A DNA stretch of 64,000 nt, from assembly GCF_000956475.1 (NCBI RefSeq), contig NZ_JYJB01000005.1:124001-188000 (forward strand), in the 5' to 3' direction. Source of the DNA: Microbacterium hydrocarbonoxydans (lineage in GTDB: Bacteria > Actinomycetota > Actinomycetes > Actinomycetales > Microbacteriaceae). Each line of letters starts with the position of its first letter. Position 1 is the stretch's first letter. Made by a program: the position numbers and the translations under genes. The notes under the pieces were generated by a model, which had not been told where the DNA came from, searched no databases, and saw only the letters and a program-made list of their open reading frames with translations. Of this stretch, positions 15,618-23,913 are shown one piece after another.

Positions 15618-16763
15618 TCAGCTCGACAACACGCGTTCGACGAGTTCGCGAACAGCTCCCCGTCCGCCCTCGCGGGTGAGCACGACCCTGGCCGCCTCGA
15701 GCACGCGTGGGTGCGCGTTCGCCACCGCGACGGGCCAGCCGACGAGGCTCATCGCCGGAAGGTCGTTCACGTCGTTGCCGAGGTAGGCGATGTCGGCGAG
15801 ATCGATGTCCTGCGCGGACGCCCATGTGCGCAGCGCAGCCGCCTTGTCGTCGAGGCCGTGCAGCACGGGCACGCGCAGCTTGTCGGCCCTCGCCCGCACG
15901 ACGGGGTTCACCTCGGTCGAGAGGATGAGCATCGGCACACCGGCGCTGCGCAGCAGGGACACCCCCATGCCGTCTTCACGGCTCACTCGCACCCGCTCCC
16001 CGCCGTCGGCATCGACGATCGCGGTGTCGTCGGTGTGCACGCCGTCGAAGTCGGTCACGACGGCCTTCACCGGGATCGGATGCCGTGCCTCGTGAAGTGC
16101 GGCGAGTGAGCGCGCGATGCGCAGCTGGTGCTCGTCGTCGATCTCGATCGCCGTCCACTCCGGCACCTCTGCGATCGCGATGCGGCCGAAGAAGCGGTGC
16201 CGGCTCTCACGGAACCCCGCAGCGCTGAACACGTAGAAGGCGCCGGTCTCGAGGTAGTGGGGCTCACGGTCCTGCCGACGCGGTCGGTGCGCGGCCTCGT
16301 GGTTGATCGCTGCGGCAGCGCCCCCTGCATCCCTCCGCCAGAGGAAGCCGTAGGTCTCGTGCGCCGAGAACACGCTGTCGGCTTCGCCGGAGCGCACCAG
16401 CGCCACTGCGCCCGCGAGCGCCTCGGAGGGGATGAACGGCGAGGTCGCCTGCAGGAACGCGACGACGTCGACGTCTACTCCGGATGCCGCCAGCTCGTCG
16501 AGCGCATGCAGGATCGCGCTCTCGGAGGTCGCCGTGTCGCCGGCGATCTCGACCGGTCGAGGGATGACCCTGGCCCCCGCCGCCTCGCTGATCGCCGCGA
16601 TCTCCGCATCATCGGTCGACACCGCCACGAGATCGATGCCGTCGGCGGCGAGTGCGGCGTGCACGGCTCTGGCCACGAGCGGCACGCCGCCGACCTTCTG
16701 CACGTTCTTGCGCGGAACCTGCTTCGACCCGCCACGCGCGGGAATGATCGCAACCGTCGTCAT
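15618..16763 (-). CDS. neuA: CMP-nonulosonate cytidylyltransferase fused to HAD (KdsC-like) phosphatase
   Basis: A 381-residue fusion. Residues 1-220: cytidylyltransferase with CTP-binding IPARGGSKQVPRKN, AFLQATSPF and the NeuA-type YLETGAFYVF; the loop normally reading SKGIP is SKQVP. Residues about 225-381: a HAD-family phosphatase of the KdsC/NeuN type with VVTDFDGVHTDD (nucleophile Asp and DxD), ILSTEVNPVV (motif II Ser/Thr), a Lys in DKAAALR and YLGNDVNDLPAM (motif III). The phosphatase would dephosphorylate a nonulosonate 9-phosphate before CMP activation. The start ATG overlaps the stop of the polysialyltransferase gene (ATGA). Such fusions occur in bacterial and animal CMP-sialate synthetases. 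Confidence 0.92.
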   Translation of the reverse strand: MTTVAIIPARGGSKQVPRKNVQKVGGVPLVARAVHAALAADGIDLVAVSTDDAEIAAISEAAGARVIPRPVEIAGDTATSESAILHALDELAASGVDVDVVAFLQATSPFIPSEALAGAVALVRSGEADSVFSAHETYGFLWRRDAGGAAAAINHEAAHRPRRQDREPHYLETGAFYVFSAAGFRESRHRFFGRIAIAEVPEWTAIEIDDEHQLRIARSLAALHEARHPIPVKAVVTDFDGVHTDDTAIVDADGGERVRVSREDGMGVSLLRSAGVPMLILSTEVNPVVRARADKLRVPVLHGLDDKAAALRTWASAQDIDLADIAYLGNDVNDLPAMSLVGWPVAVANAHPRVLEAARVVLTREGGRGAVRELVERVLSS

Positions 16764-18109
16764 CGTCCTCGAAGCGCCTTCCATGCTCGCCCTGCCCTTC
16801 TTCTCACACCCTGTGCGGTGAGCCGCAGCTCCTCCACGCGCCCGACTCCGCCCGCAGGCTGCAGCGCGCGCTGCACGGGAGTGGGGGCGGGGGCGCCAGG
16901 CAGCCGCAGCTCCGTCAGCCGGGCGGGAGAGAAATAGCGCTCCCGCTCGTCGGGCTCGAGGCCCTCGAGCAGCGCCTCGGCCCGCGGACGCAGGTGCCCT
17001 GCGATCTCGGGCTGCATCGCGTACCCGACCGCATCGACCAGAAGCTGCAGCGCCGCAGCATCCTTCCACCGCGAATCGCCTCGGGTGAGAGCGTCGACGA
17101 TCGTGGCCGGTATCCGGTTGCTGTTCTCGAAGGGGGCGAGGCGAGACAGCACGGTCTCGTTGCCCGCCGACCCGATCTCGCGCCCCTGCAGCGCGTGCAC
17201 GGTGGGGAGTGCGGTCGAGAAACCGGCCACCACCGCGACCGCATCCAGGCGCTCGGCCAGGAGCTCGGCGGCCAGCGCCCCCCGGTACTCCGCGAACTCG
17301 ACCTCGTGGAATGCGGCCCTCCCGCGCAGAGCATCCGTGAATCGTGGAGGAGCCGCGGGGTGAGGCTTGAACACGATGCGCTCGGGAGACCAGGCGACGG
17401 CACGATCGATCATCTCGATCTGCATCGCGACCTCTTCGTCTTCGGACACGAGTCCGAGAGCTGCCAGGTACTGGCCGAGCACGAGCACGGTCGACCGCGA
17501 GGCACCGAGCTGTCGATCGTCCTCGTCCGCGTGCGCGGTCTCCGCGAGGGCCGCGCCGAACAGCGCGGGCGGTACCGGTACGGCGGAGGCATGCGGCGAA
17601 CCGACGAGCGGTGTGACGCCCGCCACCACATCGGCGTACACCACGCTGCCGATGCGGGCGGCGATCGTGTGCGGCAGCTTCACCCGCATCGGCGAGTAGG
17701 TCATCAGGCCGTCGCCGACGATCGCGACCGGCGCTCCGGGGAAGATCGTCATCAGCGTGCGGGCCGGAGCCACCTGCGGGCTCTGCACGAAGAGCTCGAC
17801 ATTCCGGGGGTCGAGACCCCACGCCCGAGTCAGCAGGCGCTCGAGCAGCGGAAGATCGGCGTCGCGCGGGCGCCAGGAACTCGGGTGAGCGGCGCCCAGC
17901 AGCTCGTCGAGGTCCTCGATGCGATCGAACCGGTCGCGCAGCGAGCGCAGCGCCGGATCGGTGCCGATGCTGCGGCTGAGCTCCGGGATCCGCGAAGAGG
18001 TGAAGGGCACAAGCACGCGCTCACCCGCGGCGCCCAGCAGTCCGCCGTCGATCGCGGCCGCGGCGGTGGCGAGGCCGTATGCGCTGTGCAGCGCGAAGAC
18101 CTGGGTCAT
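16760..18109 (-). CDS. Alpha-2,8-polysialyltransferase family protein
   Basis: A 449-residue predicted glycosyltransferase of the bacterial sialyl/polysialyltransferase clan. Seen: VFALHSAYGLATAAAAI at the N-terminus, APVAIVGDGLMTYSPMRVKLP (the D/E-D/E-G-like motif) at about residues 130-150, ERIVFKPHPAAPPRF (the HP motif used for CMP-sugar binding) and AVVAGFSTALPTVHALQG (the Ser-Thr motif). The basic C-terminal tail (RRRAGRAWKALRGR) may contact the membrane. It probably transfers CMP-activated nonulosonic acid made by the next genes onto a surface glycan. ATGA overlaps join it to both neighbours. The exact linkage is not predictable. Confidence 0.85.
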   Translation of the reverse strand: MTQVFALHSAYGLATAAAAIDGGLLGAAGERVLVPFTSSRIPELSRSIGTDPALRSLRDRFDRIEDLDELLGAAHPSSWRPRDADLPLLERLLTRAWGLDPRNVELFVQSPQVAPARTLMTIFPGAPVAIVGDGLMTYSPMRVKLPHTIAARIGSVVYADVVAGVTPLVGSPHASAVPVPPALFGAALAETAHADEDDRQLGASRSTVLVLGQYLAALGLVSEDEEVAMQIEMIDRAVAWSPERIVFKPHPAAPPRFTDALRGRAAFHEVEFAEYRGALAAELLAERLDAVAVVAGFSTALPTVHALQGREIGSAGNETVLSRLAPFENSNRIPATIVDALTRGDSRWKDAAALQLLVDAVGYAMQPEIAGHLRPRAEALLEGLEPDERERYFSPARLTELRLPGAPAPTPVQRALQPAGGVGRVEELRLTAQGVRRRAGRAWKALRGR

Positions 18110-19086
18110 GCACCCACCCCCGTCGTGCGCAGCAGCGGTGCGAGCACGCGGCGACGGGGGCCGTCGAGCCGCCCGATCACGGCATCCACTTCCGCGGCGG
18201 GAAGGCGCCCCAGAAGTCCGCGGATGCTCGCGCGCATCTCCGCTCGCAGCGCCGGTGTCATGCGACGAGCCCGCACGAGGTGCCGCGAGCTGAGCGCGAG
18301 CGCGGTCCAGGTGATCTTGGGCAGGAAGCGCTCGGCGTCGGCATCCGCTTCGACGATGTCGACGACCTCGCTCATCGCACGTGCGAAGTCGAGCTGCCGC
18401 CGGTCGCGCACCTGTGTGAGCGACGACGAGACGCCGCGGCGGTACAGGAGAGCGGGGGCGTCGACGACCGCGAACGACTGCGCGTTCAGATGCAGTCGCC
18501 AGATCCACGGCCGGTCCTCTGCTGTGAACAGCCCCGGCGAGAAGCGGGCGAGCCCCTGATCGATCACTCGCCGGTGGAACATCCCCGCCCACGCGAACGG
18601 ATAGTCGACCATGGTGGGCTCATGCTCGGGCAGGATCGCGTCGCGCGGAGCTGCGAGGCGCTCGCGCCACGGGAAAGGCGCCCTCTTGAGCATCCGCTTC
18701 GTGCCTGTGACCGTGACGTGATCCGTGCGCACGAAATCGCAGTCGAGCTCGCGCATCCTCCCGGCCAGCACCTGGAGTCGCAGCGGCTGCATCCAGTCGT
18801 CACCGTCGAGGAAGCAGAAGAAGTCGCCGTCGACATGCTCGAGTCCCTGGTTGCGCGCGCTGGCGAGACCCTTGGGCCGCGGATTCGTCAGGACCACGGC
18901 ATCGCCGAAGTGATCGGCGTAGCGCCGCATGAGCGCGCCGGTGTCGTCGCGCGAACCGTCGTCGATCATGACGGCTTTGAGTGCCGTCTTGTCATCGAAC
19001 TGCCGGGCGAGGGTCTCCAGCGTGGTCCCGATGTAGGGACCGGCGTCCTTCGCGGGGAGGATCACGGTCACGAGTGGTGTGCGCAT
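18106..19086 (-). CDS. GT2 family glycosyltransferase
   Basis: A 326-residue GT-A fold transferase. PLVTVILPAKDAGPYIGTTLETL opens the domain; MIDDGSRDDTGALM, LASARNQGLEHVDGDFFCFLDGDDWM (the DxD-like metal site GDD) and FTAEDRPWIWRLHL (acceptor-side ED motif) follow. It is the first gene of the nonulosonic acid operon and probably builds the acceptor glycan. The start at 19086 is chosen because the conserved domain begins three residues later; an in-frame ATG at 19197 would add 37 unconserved residues encoded in AT-rich promoter DNA. Neither start has a good ribosome-binding site, so the start is uncertain. Confidence 0.85.
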   Translation of the reverse strand: MRTPLVTVILPAKDAGPYIGTTLETLARQFDDKTALKAVMIDDGSRDDTGALMRRYADHFGDAVVLTNPRPKGLASARNQGLEHVDGDFFCFLDGDDWMQPLRLQVLAGRMRELDCDFVRTDHVTVTGTKRMLKRAPFPWRERLAAPRDAILPEHEPTMVDYPFAWAGMFHRRVIDQGLARFSPGLFTAEDRPWIWRLHLNAQSFAVVDAPALLYRRGVSSSLTQVRDRRQLDFARAMSEVVDIVEADADAERFLPKITWTALALSSRHLVRARRMTPALRAEMRASIRGLLGRLPAAEVDAVIGRLDGPRRRVLAPLLRTTGVGA

Positions 19087-19199
19087 GGTGCCAGGGATCG
19101 TGACACGGGTTCGTGGCTGGTGGTGGACGCCGAGGTGAACGGAGGGTGTCCTCGAGAGATGTGATTCGAAAATTCTTTCTAACTCCCATGTCTTCATGA

Positions 19200-19228
19200 T
19201 TGCATAGTCCGTACTTATGTTCTATTCT
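19200..19228 (+). promoter_or_regulatory. Promoter of DUF222/HNH gene (leaderless)
   Basis: TTGCAT (19200-19205) and TATTCT (19223-19228) are separated by exactly 17 bp, and the ATG at 19235 begins 7 bp after the -10. The transcript would therefore be leaderless, consistent with no ribosome-binding site. The surrounding 19147-19234 stretch is clearly more AT-rich than the rest of the window and also separates the divergent GT2 operon. Confidence 0.6.
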
Positions 19229-19234
19229 TGAATC

Positions 19235-20677
19235 ATGCCAGATTCGACGGATGTCGTCCGAGACTTCGAAGACCGCGAGCGCGTTCTCGATGCCTGGGTC
19301 GAGACGCAGCGTCAGATCGCCGTGCTGCAGGCCGAGTCCGCTGAGCTGCTGATCGAGCGCATCGCCGTCCACGAGCGCGAGCTGATCGGCAACGGCTACC
19401 ACCGCGACTGCGCCTACCGGTCGATGATCGCCGAGTATTCGGCGGCCGGCCGCATCGCCTCGGGAACCATGGAGGGCGCGTTCCTCGATGCCCGCACGCT
19501 CCGCGACGACCTCCCCGCAGTGCGCGCGTGTTTCACCGAGGGCCGTATCACGGCGGCGCACGTGCACGAGATCGTGCGGGCGTCGAGCGTCGTGGTCGAG
19601 GCTGTTCGGCACGGCAAGGCGGATGCCGAGGCGCTCCCGCTCTTCGAGGAGGCCGCCCTCGCCGTCGCCGAGCAGGAGACGGCCGCCCGCACCCGACCGC
19701 ATGTGCAGCAGATCGCTGCGGCGCTGGCGGGAGAGACCGTGATCGAGCGGAACCGCCGCGCCGCGAAGGACCGCACCGTGAACGTGCGCTCACTGGGCGA
19801 CGGTCTGGCCCTCCTCACGGCTGTGCTGCCCGAATGGGTCGCCGAGGCGATCATGGACCGGCTGACCCGCATGACTCAGAAGATCGCCACTGCACGTGGC
19901 ACCCGCGAACCGCAGCTCGACCCCGAGGTGCTCGACAGCGGCGAAGATCGCATCACCCCCGACGACATCGCGCCCGACGACCCGGCGTTCGATCGCGACC
20001 GCCTCTGGGACGAGGCGTGGGGCGAGTCGATCATCTCCGCCGACGGTACGTTCGCGCTCGACCCCGACGCCGACGTCGAGCACATCCCGGCCGACACCCG
20101 CACGTTCGATCAGATCCGTGCCGACATCCTCTCCGACATGCTGCTGGCCTCCGACCCGAGCCGGGCCCTGGGCGATGCGCTCGACAACGTGCAGGCCCGG
20201 ATCCAGGTCACGATCGCCGCCACCACCCTGGCGGGCGACGACGATGCACCCGCCGAGTTCGACGGCCACGGCCCGCTCGATCCCCGCATCGCCCGGCTCC
20301 TGGCGGGCCGCAACGACGGGTGGGCGCGACTCTTCCTCGATCCCGCCGGCATGGTCGTCGAGACCGACACGTACACCCCGACCACAGCGATGAAGAGATT
20401 CCTCAGAGCGAGAGATCAGCACTGCCGATTCCCCGGATGCCGCACGCCCGTGCATCGGTGTCAGATCGACCACAACCACGATCACGCCAAGGGCGGGCGC
20501 ACTGCGGTCGACAACCTGTGCCACTTCTGCGCGAAGCACCACGCGCTCAAGCACCCCGATGTGCCTGACGTCTTCCGGTGGACCGCACAGCAGAGGCCAG
20601 ACGGAACGGTGACCTGGTTCAGCCCGATCGTCCGCTCCTATGATGATCGCCCTCGACGACGAGTGCTGTTCGTCTGA
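19235..20677 (+). CDS. DUF222 domain HNH endonuclease-like protein (13E12 family)
   Basis: A 480-residue protein. Residues 1-330 are the helical DUF222 region (ERVLDAWVETQRQIAVLQAE; CAYRSMIAEYSAAGR). The C-terminus is an HNH zinc module: CRFPGCRTPVHRCQIDHNHDHAKGG, then LCHFCAKHHALKH, with the Cys pairs and DH..H..HH residues intact. Members are multicopy in actinobacterial genomes and often treated as repeat-family genes; the function is unknown, although nuclease activity is plausible. It is transcribed from its own leaderless promoter in an AT-rich patch, which fits a mobile or independently spread gene, but coding composition matches the neighbours. Confidence 0.9.
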   Translation: MPDSTDVVRDFEDRERVLDAWVETQRQIAVLQAESAELLIERIAVHERELIGNGYHRDCAYRSMIAEYSAAGRIASGTMEGAFLDARTLRDDLPAVRACFTEGRITAAHVHEIVRASSVVVEAVRHGKADAEALPLFEEAALAVAEQETAARTRPHVQQIAAALAGETVIERNRRAAKDRTVNVRSLGDGLALLTAVLPEWVAEAIMDRLTRMTQKIATARGTREPQLDPEVLDSGEDRITPDDIAPDDPAFDRDRLWDEAWGESIISADGTFALDPDADVEHIPADTRTFDQIRADILSDMLLASDPSRALGDALDNVQARIQVTIAATTLAGDDDAPAEFDGHGPLDPRIARLLAGRNDGWARLFLDPAGMVVETDTYTPTTAMKRFLRARDQHCRFPGCRTPVHRCQIDHNHDHAKGGRTAVDNLCHFCAKHHALKHPDVPDVFRWTAQQRPDGTVTWFSPIVRSYDDRPRRRVLFV

Positions 20678-20718
20678 GCGTTCTCGCGATTCCCGGCCGG
20701 ATTTGTCACGATGGACGG

Positions 20719-21597
20719 ATGCCGCAGCCGCACCGCCCCTCGTGGAGACCCGTGCTGCGCCGTGGTGCCGACCTGCGCTGGCTCACGGCGCGGTCGTGGA
20801 CGAACCGCTGGTATCCGCAGGGCGTCGACACCGGTGTGCTGCAGGGCCGGCGGATGCTGGCGATCAGCTGGTTCCGGCAGGATCGCACCCGCACGCACCT
20901 CGCGTCGCGGGTGTCGTTCATCGATCTGGCCCGTCCGCGGCGATTCGACGTCGCGCTGGCGATCGAGGGCGAGGGGGGCACGCTCGAACCCGCACGGATT
21001 CACGTGGGCGGACTCGCCTGGTTCGGCGACCGGCTGTTCGCGGCGGCGACGAAGCAGGGGATCTGGGAGTTCGATCTGGCCGGCATCCGGTCCGTTCGGG
21101 GCGCCGTCGCCCGCCGGCTGACCGGCGGGGCGCGATCGCGCACGCTCGTGGCCGTGCGCACGCGCGTGCACGCCGTCGACCTGCGCTGCTCCTTCATCGG
21201 GCGCGTGTTCGACGACCACGGCCGTCCACTGCACCGCGTGCTGATCGGAGAGTTCCGCTCGAAGGACGCGGGTCGCATCGGCGAGTTCGACCTGACCTCT
21301 GACGGATTCTCGCCACGACGGATGCTCGAACCGGGCCTGCGGCACATGCAGGGGGCCGTGGGCTGGGGCGAGGAGATCTTCGTGTCGCAGTCTGACGGAC
21401 TGCGCGCCGGAACCCTGTGGAGGGGCACCGGCGACGGGCTGCAGCGCGCATCCCTGCCGCTGCCCGCCGGATGCCAGGACCTCGCCCTCGACGCGGAGGA
21501 TCGCGTGCTGTGGTCGCTCGGAGAGCATCCGTGGCGGCGCGTCGTGCACGGCATCCGCTTCGCCGAGCTGGGAATCGCTCATGGGAGGCGAACGTAG
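20719..21597 (+). CDS. Conserved actinobacterial beta-rich protein, function unknown
   Basis: A 292-residue protein without a signal peptide or membrane helix. The stretch ARSWTNRWYPQGVDTG, then RRMLAISWFRQD, VSFIDLAR, IHVGGLAWFGDRLFAAATKQGIWEFDLA and later MQGAVGWGEEIFVSQS suggests a repetitive beta-propeller-like fold; several strands end in aromatic residues. I recall similar uncharacterised proteins in Streptomyces, but no activity is known. It lies 41 bp after the HNH gene and 9 bp before the DUF4229 gene on the same strand, so it may share a transcript with DUF4229. Confidence 0.7.
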   Translation: MPQPHRPSWRPVLRRGADLRWLTARSWTNRWYPQGVDTGVLQGRRMLAISWFRQDRTRTHLASRVSFIDLARPRRFDVALAIEGEGGTLEPARIHVGGLAWFGDRLFAAATKQGIWEFDLAGIRSVRGAVARRLTGGARSRTLVAVRTRVHAVDLRCSFIGRVFDDHGRPLHRVLIGEFRSKDAGRIGEFDLTSDGFSPRRMLEPGLRHMQGAVGWGEEIFVSQSDGLRAGTLWRGTGDGLQRASLPLPAGCQDLALDAEDRVLWSLGEHPWRRVVHGIRFAELGIAHGRRT

Positions 21598-21606
21598 ACT
21601 GGACGG

Positions 21607-21942
21607 GTGAAGCCCGCACCGATCCTCGTCTACTCCGTGCTGCGGTTGCTTGCGTTCCTGCTCCCGCTCGCGATCCTGTGGTACTTCTTCCCGATCTTCC
21701 GGGAGCTGTGGTGGCTGGCTGCGATCTTCGCCGCACTCATCGGCGTGAGCATCTCGATGCTGTTCCTGCGCTCGCCGCTCTCCGAGGCCTCCGCCGACAT
21801 CTACGCGCGTCGGCGCACCCGCACCACGGCCGGCCAGCGGGATGCCGACGCCGAGGACGACGCCCTCGACAAGGACCCGGCCCTCGACAAGGACCAGGCT
21901 CTCGACAAGGACCAGGCTCTCGAGAAGGACTCCGGGGCCTGA
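21607..21942 (+). CDS. DUF4229 small membrane protein
   Basis: A 111-residue protein with two hydrophobic segments (VLRLLAFLLPLAILWYFFPI and LAAIFAALIGVSISMLFL) followed by SEASADIYARRRTR, matching the DUF4229 layout often seen near menaquinone genes. The C-terminal tail is a charged low-complexity repeat of the hexapeptide ALDKDx, four times, from an 18-bp DNA tandem repeat. The GTG at 21607 follows 9 bp after the upstream stop. The function is unknown; a membrane-associated accessory role is possible. It is convergent with menA. Confidence 0.85.
   Translation: MKPAPILVYSVLRLLAFLLPLAILWYFFPIFRELWWLAAIFAALIGVSISMLFLRSPLSEASADIYARRRTRTTAGQRDADAEDDALDKDPALDKDQALDKDQALEKDSGA
21862..21933 (+). 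repeat. 18-bp coding tandem repeat, 4 copies
   Basis: Units of GCCCTCGACAAGGACCNG (21862-21879, 21880-21897, 21898-21915, 21916-21933; the last is diverged) encode the ALDKDQ repeats at the end of the DUF4229 protein. The copy number is probably variable between strains. Confidence 0.9.
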
Positions 21943-21952
21943 GCCCGCCTCC

Positions 21953-22019
21953 GAGCTCGACCCGAGCTCGACCCGAGCTCGACCCAGCCGAACAATCGAT
22001 ACCGGCCCGCGGGTCGAGC
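21953..22019. terminator. Tandem GAGCTCGACCC repeats and hairpin between convergent genes
   Basis: Three 11-bp units GAGCTCGACCC (21953-21985) precede GGGTCGAGC at 22011-22019, so the last unit can form a 9-bp stem (GCTCGACCC/GGGTCGAGC) with a loop of about 25 nt. It lies between the DUF4229 stop and the menA stop and probably terminates both. Confidence 0.55.
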
Positions 22020-22060
22020 CGCAGCCGCGTCTTCGGGCCCCTGGCTCGAGTCGTCGATTC

Positions 22061-23032
22061 TCAGCCGACGAACGCCCAGAACAGCGCGCCGGCGTACAGC
22101 AGGGCTGCGAGCGAGGTGAGCGCGAGCGCGATGACGAGCTCGGCGGGCTTGCGGTAGGTCCACACGATCAGCAGCGCCGGCAGTGCGGCCAAGAGCGCGA
22201 GCATCGCGATCCAGGCGATCGGGAAGAGCAGCGCGAGCACGACCGCGATGGCGAACGGCGCGAGCAGGAACAGCGTGAACAGCACCTGTGTGGCGCGCTT
22301 GCCGATCAGCACCGTGAGCGTCCGCTTGCCCACCAGCCGGTCCTGATCGATGTCGCGGAGGTTGTTGGCCAACAGCACCGCGCATGCGAACAGGCCGGCC
22401 GCGACAGCGCCGAGCCACGCCTGCTGCGGCAGCGCGAAGATCTGCACCCAGGTCGTCCCCAGCGTCGCGACGAGCCCGAAGAACACGAACACGAAGACCT
22501 CGCCGAGCCCGAAGTAGCCGTACGGCTTCTTCCCGCCCGTGTAGAACCAGGCGGCGATGATGCACACGGCGCCGACCGCCAGCATCCACCACTGCTGGGT
22601 ACGGATCACGATCGCCAGCCCCACGAGTGCGGCGAGTGCGAAGAAGGCGAGTCCGATGATCAGCACCGTTCGCGGTTTCACGCGCCCCGAGGCCGTCAAT
22701 CGAGCGGGACCCACGCGGTTGGCGTCGGTGCCGCGGATGCCGTCGCTGTAGTCGTTCGTGAAGTTCACGCCGATCTGCAGAAGCACGGCGACCGCGAGAC
22801 ATGCGAGCGCGATGACCCAATGGAACTCCGGTCCCGTGCTGCGTGCGGCTCCGGTGCCGATCACGACGGGCGCGATCGCGAGCGGCAGCGTGCGCAGTCG
22901 CGCGGCGCCGATCCAGTCGCGAGCCGTCACCGGCCCCATCTCGACGATCGGCTTCTTCGCCGGATTGCCGGTGGTGCGCGTCGGCTTGCGGTTACTGTTC
23001 TTGCGCTTCGCGGATTTCGAGGATGCTGCCAC
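22061..23032 (-). CDS. menA: 1,4-dihydroxy-2-naphthoate polyprenyltransferase
   Basis: A 323-residue UbiA-superfamily membrane enzyme that joins a polyprenyl diphosphate to DHNA in menaquinone synthesis. After a basic N-terminal tail of about 30 residues, the sequence has RLRTLPLAIAPV, the first Asp-rich motif NFTNDYSDGIRGTD and the second motif LANNLRDIDQDRLVGKRT, with about nine helices. The GTG at 23032 has no clear ribosome-binding site; the true start could be the ATG for MGPVTARDW, about 31 codons later, although Lys/Arg-rich tails are common here. A large palindromic repeat lies upstream. Confidence 0.95.
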   Translation of the reverse strand: MAASSKSAKRKNSNRKPTRTTGNPAKKPIVEMGPVTARDWIGAARLRTLPLAIAPVVIGTGAARSTGPEFHWVIALACLAVAVLLQIGVNFTNDYSDGIRGTDANRVGPARLTASGRVKPRTVLIIGLAFFALAALVGLAIVIRTQQWWMLAVGAVCIIAAWFYTGGKKPYGYFGLGEVFVFVFFGLVATLGTTWVQIFALPQQAWLGAVAAGLFACAVLLANNLRDIDQDRLVGKRTLTVLIGKRATQVLFTLFLLAPFAIAVVLALLFPIAWIAMLALLAALPALLIVWTYRKPAELVIALALTSLAALLYAGALFWAFVG

Positions 23033-23108
23033 GGAGGGAATCCTAGTGGGCCTGGCTTTGCCCGCCCACGCGCCCCGTGGCGCGAGCCTCAGCCGACCGC
23101 ATCCCCAC

Positions 23109-23235
23109 GCGTTTCGTCTCGCTCGCTGGCGCTCCCTCGCTCAACGACCGGGTCCACTCCCGCCCCCTCGCTCAACGACCGGGTCCGCTCCCTGCCCCCA
23201 CCCGGTCGTTGAGCGAGCGAAGCGAGACGAAACGC
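23109..23235. repeat. Palindromic intergenic repeat (GGTCGTTGAGCGAGCG type)
   Basis: Ends GCGTTTCGTCTCGCT (23109-23123) and its complement (to 23235) bracket three copies of the CTCGCTCAACGACCGGG core: two direct (about 23136-23152 and 23167-23183) and one inverted (23201-23217). It fills most of the 217-bp gap between menA and the DHFR-like gene. From general knowledge this repeat family is widespread in Microbacterium and relatives. Confidence 0.85.
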
Positions 23236-23249
23236 CTTGCGCTGGCGAC

Positions 23250-23894
23250 TCAGCGGCGAGTGAAGGACACGTGCGTCACGCCGCTCTCGGCGACCTCGCT
23301 GCGCACCTCATAGTCGTTCTCGATTCCGCGCAGACCGTCCCAGATGCGCTCACCGCTCCCGATCACGAGCGGGGCGACGGCGAGGTGCATCCGATCGATG
23401 AGCCCCGCGCGCAGGAACTGCCGCACGACGTCGACTCCTCCGCCGATGCGCACATCTCCGCCGCCGGCGGCGGCGGTCGCCTTTGCGAGCGCCTCCTCCG
23501 GCGTCGCCTCGATGAAGTGGAAGACCGTGCCGTTCGCGAACTCGATCGATTCACGCGGCGTGTGCGTGAGCACATACACCGGCACGCGGAACGGCGGCTC
23601 ATCGCCCCACCAGCCGCGCCAGTCGGGTTCGTGGCCGTGGTCGTGCAGGCCGAACATCCCGGCGCCCATGATCTCGGCGCCGACCTCTTCGAAGTAGGCG
23701 GCCGCATAGTCCTCGTCGAGTCCGGTCGTCCCCTCCCCCGAGGTGTCGCCGAGTACGCGGGCTCGGAACGTGCGGGTCGCCACATAGGCTGCGACGAGGC
23801 GTCCCCAGTCGTCGCCGAACGGATTCCCCGGCGTCTGGTCGGTCGTGGTCGCGAATCCGTCGAGTGAGATGTTGAGGTCGGCGCGAACGGCCAT
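23250..23894 (-). CDS. Dihydrofolate-reductase/RibD C-terminal family protein
   Basis: A 214-residue single-domain reductase of the RibD-C fold. It shows RADLNISLDGFATTTD at the N-terminus, IMGAGMFGLHD, VPVYVLTHTPRE, DVRIGGGVDVVRQFLRAGLIDRMHLAVAPLVIGSG (the NADPH-binding glycine-rich turn) and a C-terminal GVTHVSFTRR. Members reduce unknown substrates; true folate or riboflavin roles are unlikely outside the biosynthetic operons. AAGGAGA lies just before the ATG at 23894. It is the last gene of a three-gene minus-strand set with DUF4287 and a cupin. Confidence 0.88.
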   Translation of the reverse strand: MAVRADLNISLDGFATTTDQTPGNPFGDDWGRLVAAYVATRTFRARVLGDTSGEGTTGLDEDYAAAYFEEVGAEIMGAGMFGLHDHGHEPDWRGWWGDEPPFRVPVYVLTHTPRESIEFANGTVFHFIEATPEEALAKATAAAGGGDVRIGGGVDVVRQFLRAGLIDRMHLAVAPLVIGSGERIWDGLRGIENDYEVRSEVAESGVTHVSFTRR

Positions 23895-23913
23895 GATTGT
23901 TCTCCTTGGGTGG

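Noticed and set aside
19087..19197. Extended N-terminus for the GT2 protein starting at 19197
   Set aside because: The extra 37 residues are encoded in AT-rich promoter DNA, are not family-like and have no ribosome-binding site; the conserved domain starts just after 19086.
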